This document shows, one piece after another, positions 60,035 to 64,000 of a DNA stretch of 64,000 bases; position 1 is the first letter of the stretch; the number at the start of each line of letters is the position of its first letter. The position numbers and the translations under genes are program-made. The DNA lies in contig NC_132904.1 of the NCBI RefSeq assembly GCF_047675955.1, forward strand, positions 87,673,447 to 87,737,446, written 5' to 3'. Origin of the DNA: Chlorocebus sabaeus (Eukaryota; Chordata; Mammalia; Primates; Cercopithecidae). The notes below the pieces were generated by a model, which saw only the letters and a program-made list of their open reading frames with translations, was not told where the DNA came from and did not search any database.

Positions 60035-61285
60035 TTAAAAAAAAAAAAATTGTGATATAATTAATTCCAAACTGCATGGTCAACAAGTAAGAGCCAATTT
60101 ATGTACTCATTAAAAGAGTCAAGTTGGTAATTTTCTCACATTTTCACCAATACTGCCTATTTCCAGCCCTTCAATTTTCTGACTCTATTTTTCATGTGAA
60201 TTGTTGTAATCCTCAGACAGGAACAGCTAAGGGAATTCAATATGTCTCATTCATTTTTTTTTTCTCACATTTTTACTATTATCTTTCCTGAGTCTAGTTG
60301 TAATCTAGGGTAAGATATTATGTCTTTATTTCAGGACTTTATGACTCTTCCTCAAAAAGTGTATCTACTAGCTATTGTTCAAAATTCATTTTAGGTTCAA
60401 TACGTATCACCTATATTACTGAGCAATGTTTGCTTTCCTTTAAAGTACACTGAAATATATTTGCTTCTATTCATTTACTTCTAAGAAAGAGTTTCTCATA
60501 TCAGTTATAATACATCCCAGCTCTACTCTTCATAGTTGTATTTAAGCAGTCTCCTGTGTGTTCTGCCTGTGATTCAGGTTTTATATTCTTTCTTTTTTGT
60601 GAGCCACATATTGATCCAAGCTAAATAGATACTGCATTGTGAAGGTATATACACACTCAGATTTCTTGCATATGACTATTACAAATCTTTCCTGGTTGCA
60701 ACTTAGTAACTTTATTTTTTTATATTTTGAGGACCACAAAAAGTACATACGTCCATGTTATCTAAAAACTAAATCTTTGGTCTTCTCAAAGAAAAACATC
60801 TTCACAGACTCTGTATGACATTATTTTCAGACCTCTCAATACTTTATTTTACTTTGGGATCCATCATATTTATACAATCCTCAATGAATTTTTGAAGACC
60901 AGTTTCTTGCTGTCATAATCACTGACCTGGTTTCCTTCTTAATTTCTTCATTTATCAATTAGATTTTTACAATGACTTTACTTCAGAATTTCCAATAATG
61001 TACCCATACTCATTTTCCTCTATTTGATAATGTTTTGCTAAATTTGTCTTTAAAAGAGGTGTGACCATTTTATGTGCCTGCATTTAAAATTATTAGGTTC
61101 CACCCAGACCCCAAGTCTTGAGGTCATCCCAACTGGTACCAAATATTTTCTCCAAGTTCACCTTGAAATATCACTCCTTCCCTTATCTCTAGTACCATGA
61201 GATGAGTTTATGGCTTCCATAATATGACTTTTGAAATGATACATTTATTTATTTTAAGAACCCCACTTACAGAAAGTAATTTTCT
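60035..61285. other. No recognisable gene or repeat
   Basis: AT-rich, unassigned; one A-run near 60036-60048. Confidence 0.5.
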
Positions 61286-61289
61286 AAGA

Positions 61290-61890
61290 AATTTATATTC
61301 ATTCTTCCAGACCCAAATCAAATATCACCTTACTTCATAAACTCAAGGAAAATTAAATCCTGCCTCTTCTGTGTTTCAACAGTGTCCTCTTTCTCTATTT
61401 GTAATATTTATTACCTATCTTTGCAAGTGCATATATGTATATATACATGTATATATGTATATATGTATTATATAAGTATATATACACATATACATATAGA
61501 TGTATACATACACATATACATCTATATACATATAGATGTGTATATACACATACATCTACATGCGTATATACTATACATACGTATATACATGTGACATGCA
61601 TGTATATATACACATCTATATGTATATGTGTATACGTGTATACAAAAGGTATACGTGTATACACATATACATATATGTATACACGTATATATGTACACAC
61701 ATATACATACATATGTATGTATACGTATATACATGTGTACGTGTATACATATATACATGTATATATGTATATATACACACATATACCTTTTTTTAATTTA
61801 TCATATATTTTTCCAAGTCAAAGACCATGATGTATTTCCAGTACTGGTCACAGAGTAAGTACTCAGTGAGTGTTGAATGGATGAATAATA
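61290..61890 (+). mobile_element. L2 LINE 3' end with TATA/CA tract inside
   Basis: 'tcttccagacccaaatcaaatatcaccttac' and the end 'cagtactggtcacagagtaagtactcagtgagtgttgaatggatgaat' are L2 3' sequence. A 360-bp simple repeat separates them. Confidence 0.65.
61430..61788. repeat. TATACA/TATGTA alternating tract
   Basis: About 360 bases of alternating purine-pyrimidine (TA with CA/TG and occasional CG steps) with many short palindromes. Open frames on both strands (up to 131 aa, rich in Y, I, H, T) are produced by the repeat and are not genes. Confidence 0.95.
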
Positions 61891-64000
61891 TGGTCCAACT
61901 AATATTAAATATACCAAAATTCTCTCAAATACGTAAGCCTTAGAGACTACTTGCCTTTTAACTTATAAGTTTCCTACTATTCTGATTTAATAAGGCTGTC
62001 TCTCAATTTTCTATAGGTCTTTGTGAGCATATTCTCTTTATCAGTAATTAAATAAAAGCATAAAACACCTCTATCCTCATAGAACAACACTTACCATTCC
62101 TCAACTTGTAATGTAGTAGAAAAAAATTATAAAAGATTTCTGGGAAATAACTTCTTGAGTTCAACTCGATGTTTTTCCTAATAATGCAACTATCTATAGA
62201 TAGGTACATCGTAGTATTTAAGAGAAAACACATAGCATATAAGATTTTAAAAACATCTAAGTCAATGGCAGAGCATCACAAATTAAAATTTGTTTTTAAG
62301 ACACATATATATCTTGAGAAAAATATATTTGCAATTTTTGTGAATTATTAGAAAAAATATAAAATTTTATAAAATAAATTTGTGAAAGTGTATCAACACA
62401 TGAAGATGTAACATCTCATTGAGTTTACAAACACCAAAAAATGTAGATTTATCATTGGCAATTGAGCAAATTGTTTAGTCATGCCATGAATGCATGGTTT
62501 CAATTCTCATCCTGTTAAGAAATGACCATATAAATTCAGGAATTTATTATGTGTAACTTTCTTACTTCAGAGTACTTTTTTCTTTTTGCTGACACAGTCC
62601 TATTTTTAGCCACAAAATTGAAATTTTATAAAGCTGGAATTTGATTAGTTCTATGTGACAGTTAACTAGGTGGGCAAATACAGTATACAAGACTAACCAT
62701 TTGTAAAAGAACGAAGTTATGAAAATTAGATACACCTTTCTGAACAGTAGAAACCTAAGTGAATTGAAAGGAGCCGTAGACATTTATGGTTTATTTTAAG
62801 GTAGTGGTTTCTAAACTTTTATGTTCCATGAACTACTTACAGACTTTTCTTTAGGATCAGTTGAAAGATAAAAGAAGAGTCTTACAAATTGAGATACAAA
62901 TAATCACCTTTATTATTGCTAACACTGATAGTACTGGAAAATGTGACTTTGATTTTTTGCCTAAGTTGACCTGACAGTACTTTATCCATAAGATAGACTT
63001 ACTCGTTCAACTAGACAGAGTATAGATCACAAGTTTTGCCATTGAAGAAATGGTACATTTGAAGTCACAGCAAAAGGAAATTGCGTGCAATGTGTGTTTC
63101 TTGAGGATAAAGTGGTTCCCCAAACAGAGATGAAGTGGCATGCCCAGGTCCTCCTTCCAAACCCAAAAAAACATCTCTTTTTAACTGGAGTAGAGAAAGT
63201 GAAGGGGTTGAGAGATCAGAGAGGTGTTGCTCTAGGGAAGTTCTATCCACATATAAGCCAGATAACTAAAGACAGGTATTCCACACTAACCTTTATTTTT
63301 TTGTGTTTCTAAACATACTGAGAAGACCATAACAATCTACTATTCATATCACTTCACGATTTTTGGAGGAGTCGTCCTAGCATCTGGTTCCTGAGATGCC
63401 TTCTGAGACCTTCCCAGGTTCTGCAGATCCACCTTTTGTTATACTTGGCCATGTACCCTAAGCTAGCATCTGCCATTCACATCTAAATCTCCCTCCTTTC
63501 CCCACCTACCTCAAGTCACCTGGATTTCCCCAGGGGTGCAGATTGAACTCTAATCCAGAAGATTTCAAACAATCTGTGATGAAGCATGTGGGTTTTTTTT
63601 TTTTTTAATTCTGTTTTTTACCTGATTAATTTTGTGAAGTGCAATGGAAATGAATGACCCAAAAAATGATAGAATACTCAAATGTCACATCAGTTTCAAA
63701 ATACTATACTAGTTTCTAAACTTTTATTTTCAATCTCTGTCATTCACTACTTGTGTTTCAGTACTGATTATGTGACCTTATTTTAACAAGCACTGACCTA
63801 AGCCATGCATCTTTACCCAGCATTTGGCTAAGTTGCTCACCTTCCAGAATCTGCAATAATGGAACAATATTCATTTCTATAGCAGCCCTACAGCAGTTAT
63901 GATACTTGACACTCAGAATGCCTTCCATGATTAGAACATAAAGAAGCAAATGAGTTGACCAAATGTAGTGGGTTTTATTTCTTTCTTCTTCTCTGCTTTG
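61891..64000. other. No recognisable gene; weak repeat hints
   Basis: 62795-62960 ('tagtggtttctaaacttttatgttccatgaac') faintly resembles a hAT-type MER end. A T-run lies at 63593-63606. The phrase 'gtttctaaacttttat' occurs at 62807-62822 and 63712-63727. Nothing coding is supported. Confidence 0.45.

Noticed and set aside
61395..61858. Several overlapping frames of 76-131 residues on both strands
   Set aside because: They are read-throughs of the alternating TATA/CA tract, rich in Y, I, T and H, with no domain; both strands are open only because the repeat lacks stops.
1..64000. CRISPR array, phage, operon or other prokaryote-type system
   Set aside because: Alu, L1PA and MaLR elements show a primate nuclear genome; direct repeats seen here are microsatellites or insertion duplications.

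Overview
This window is primate nuclear DNA, most likely human or another catarrhine. It carries AluY, AluS and AluJ copies, a nearly full-length L1PA element, and layers of older mammalian repeats (L1M, L2, MIR, MER1, MER2, MER5, Tigger1, and MLT1, MLT2 and MST LTRs). I found no intact host protein-coding gene, no tRNA, rRNA or snRNA gene, and no CpG island. It reads as a gene desert or the inside of a very long intron, AT-rich and shaped by transposon insertion. All subfamily names come from recognising sequence by eye; no database search was run.

Layout. 1-153 is the 3' end of an MLT1 LTR carrying a perfect 30-bp palindrome, followed by L2. 2767-3328 is a minus-strand, 5'-truncated L1PA 3' end. 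6442-12633 is a nearly full-length plus-strand L1PA with a perfect 16-bp target-site duplication, a 5'UTR of about 1.03 kb that keeps a segment missing from the youngest human L1s, and broken ORF1 and ORF2. 15-25 kb holds a MIR, AluSc, a complete MER1 DNA transposon with an 8-bp duplication, AluJ, an MST LTR inside a MIR, a MER2 inside a MIR, and a second MER2 inside a microsatellite-expanded MLT2 LTR. 27.4-33.4 kb holds MER5A, L2 and a minus-strand L1MA interrupted by a processed pseudogene of OSBPL9 (oxysterol-binding protein-like 9).

The OSBPL9 retrocopy is the best find. Its 3' half lies on the minus strand and its 5' half on the plus strand. The two halves meet in the cDNA at almost the same codon, and the outer edges carry a short matching repeat. 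This is the geometry expected of L1 twin priming acting on a cellular mRNA.

34.7-42.2 kb is a set of L1s nested inside L1s: a plus-strand L1 3' end inside a minus-strand L1 (34.7-36.0 kb), then an old minus-strand L1 split by a younger minus-strand L1 that itself contains two Alus and a roughly 345-bp insert I cannot name. 42.2-47.3 kb is the longest stretch with little recognisable repeat. 47.8-49.6 kb is L2 with an LTR-like insert. 52.1-55.6 kb holds an Alu, a plus-strand L1M split by AluY, an MLT1 LTR and a GGAA tract. 56.2-58.0 kb is a minus-strand Tigger1 transposase relic. 58.9-60.0 kb is an ERV LTR split by an MST LTR, then MLT1. 61.3-61.9 kb is L2 interrupted by a 360-bp TATA/CA tract.

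Nothing here works as a multi-gene pathway or an undescribed molecular system. The value of the window lies in its insertion history: the nesting order, the target-site duplications and the inversion breakpoints let the relative ages be read directly.
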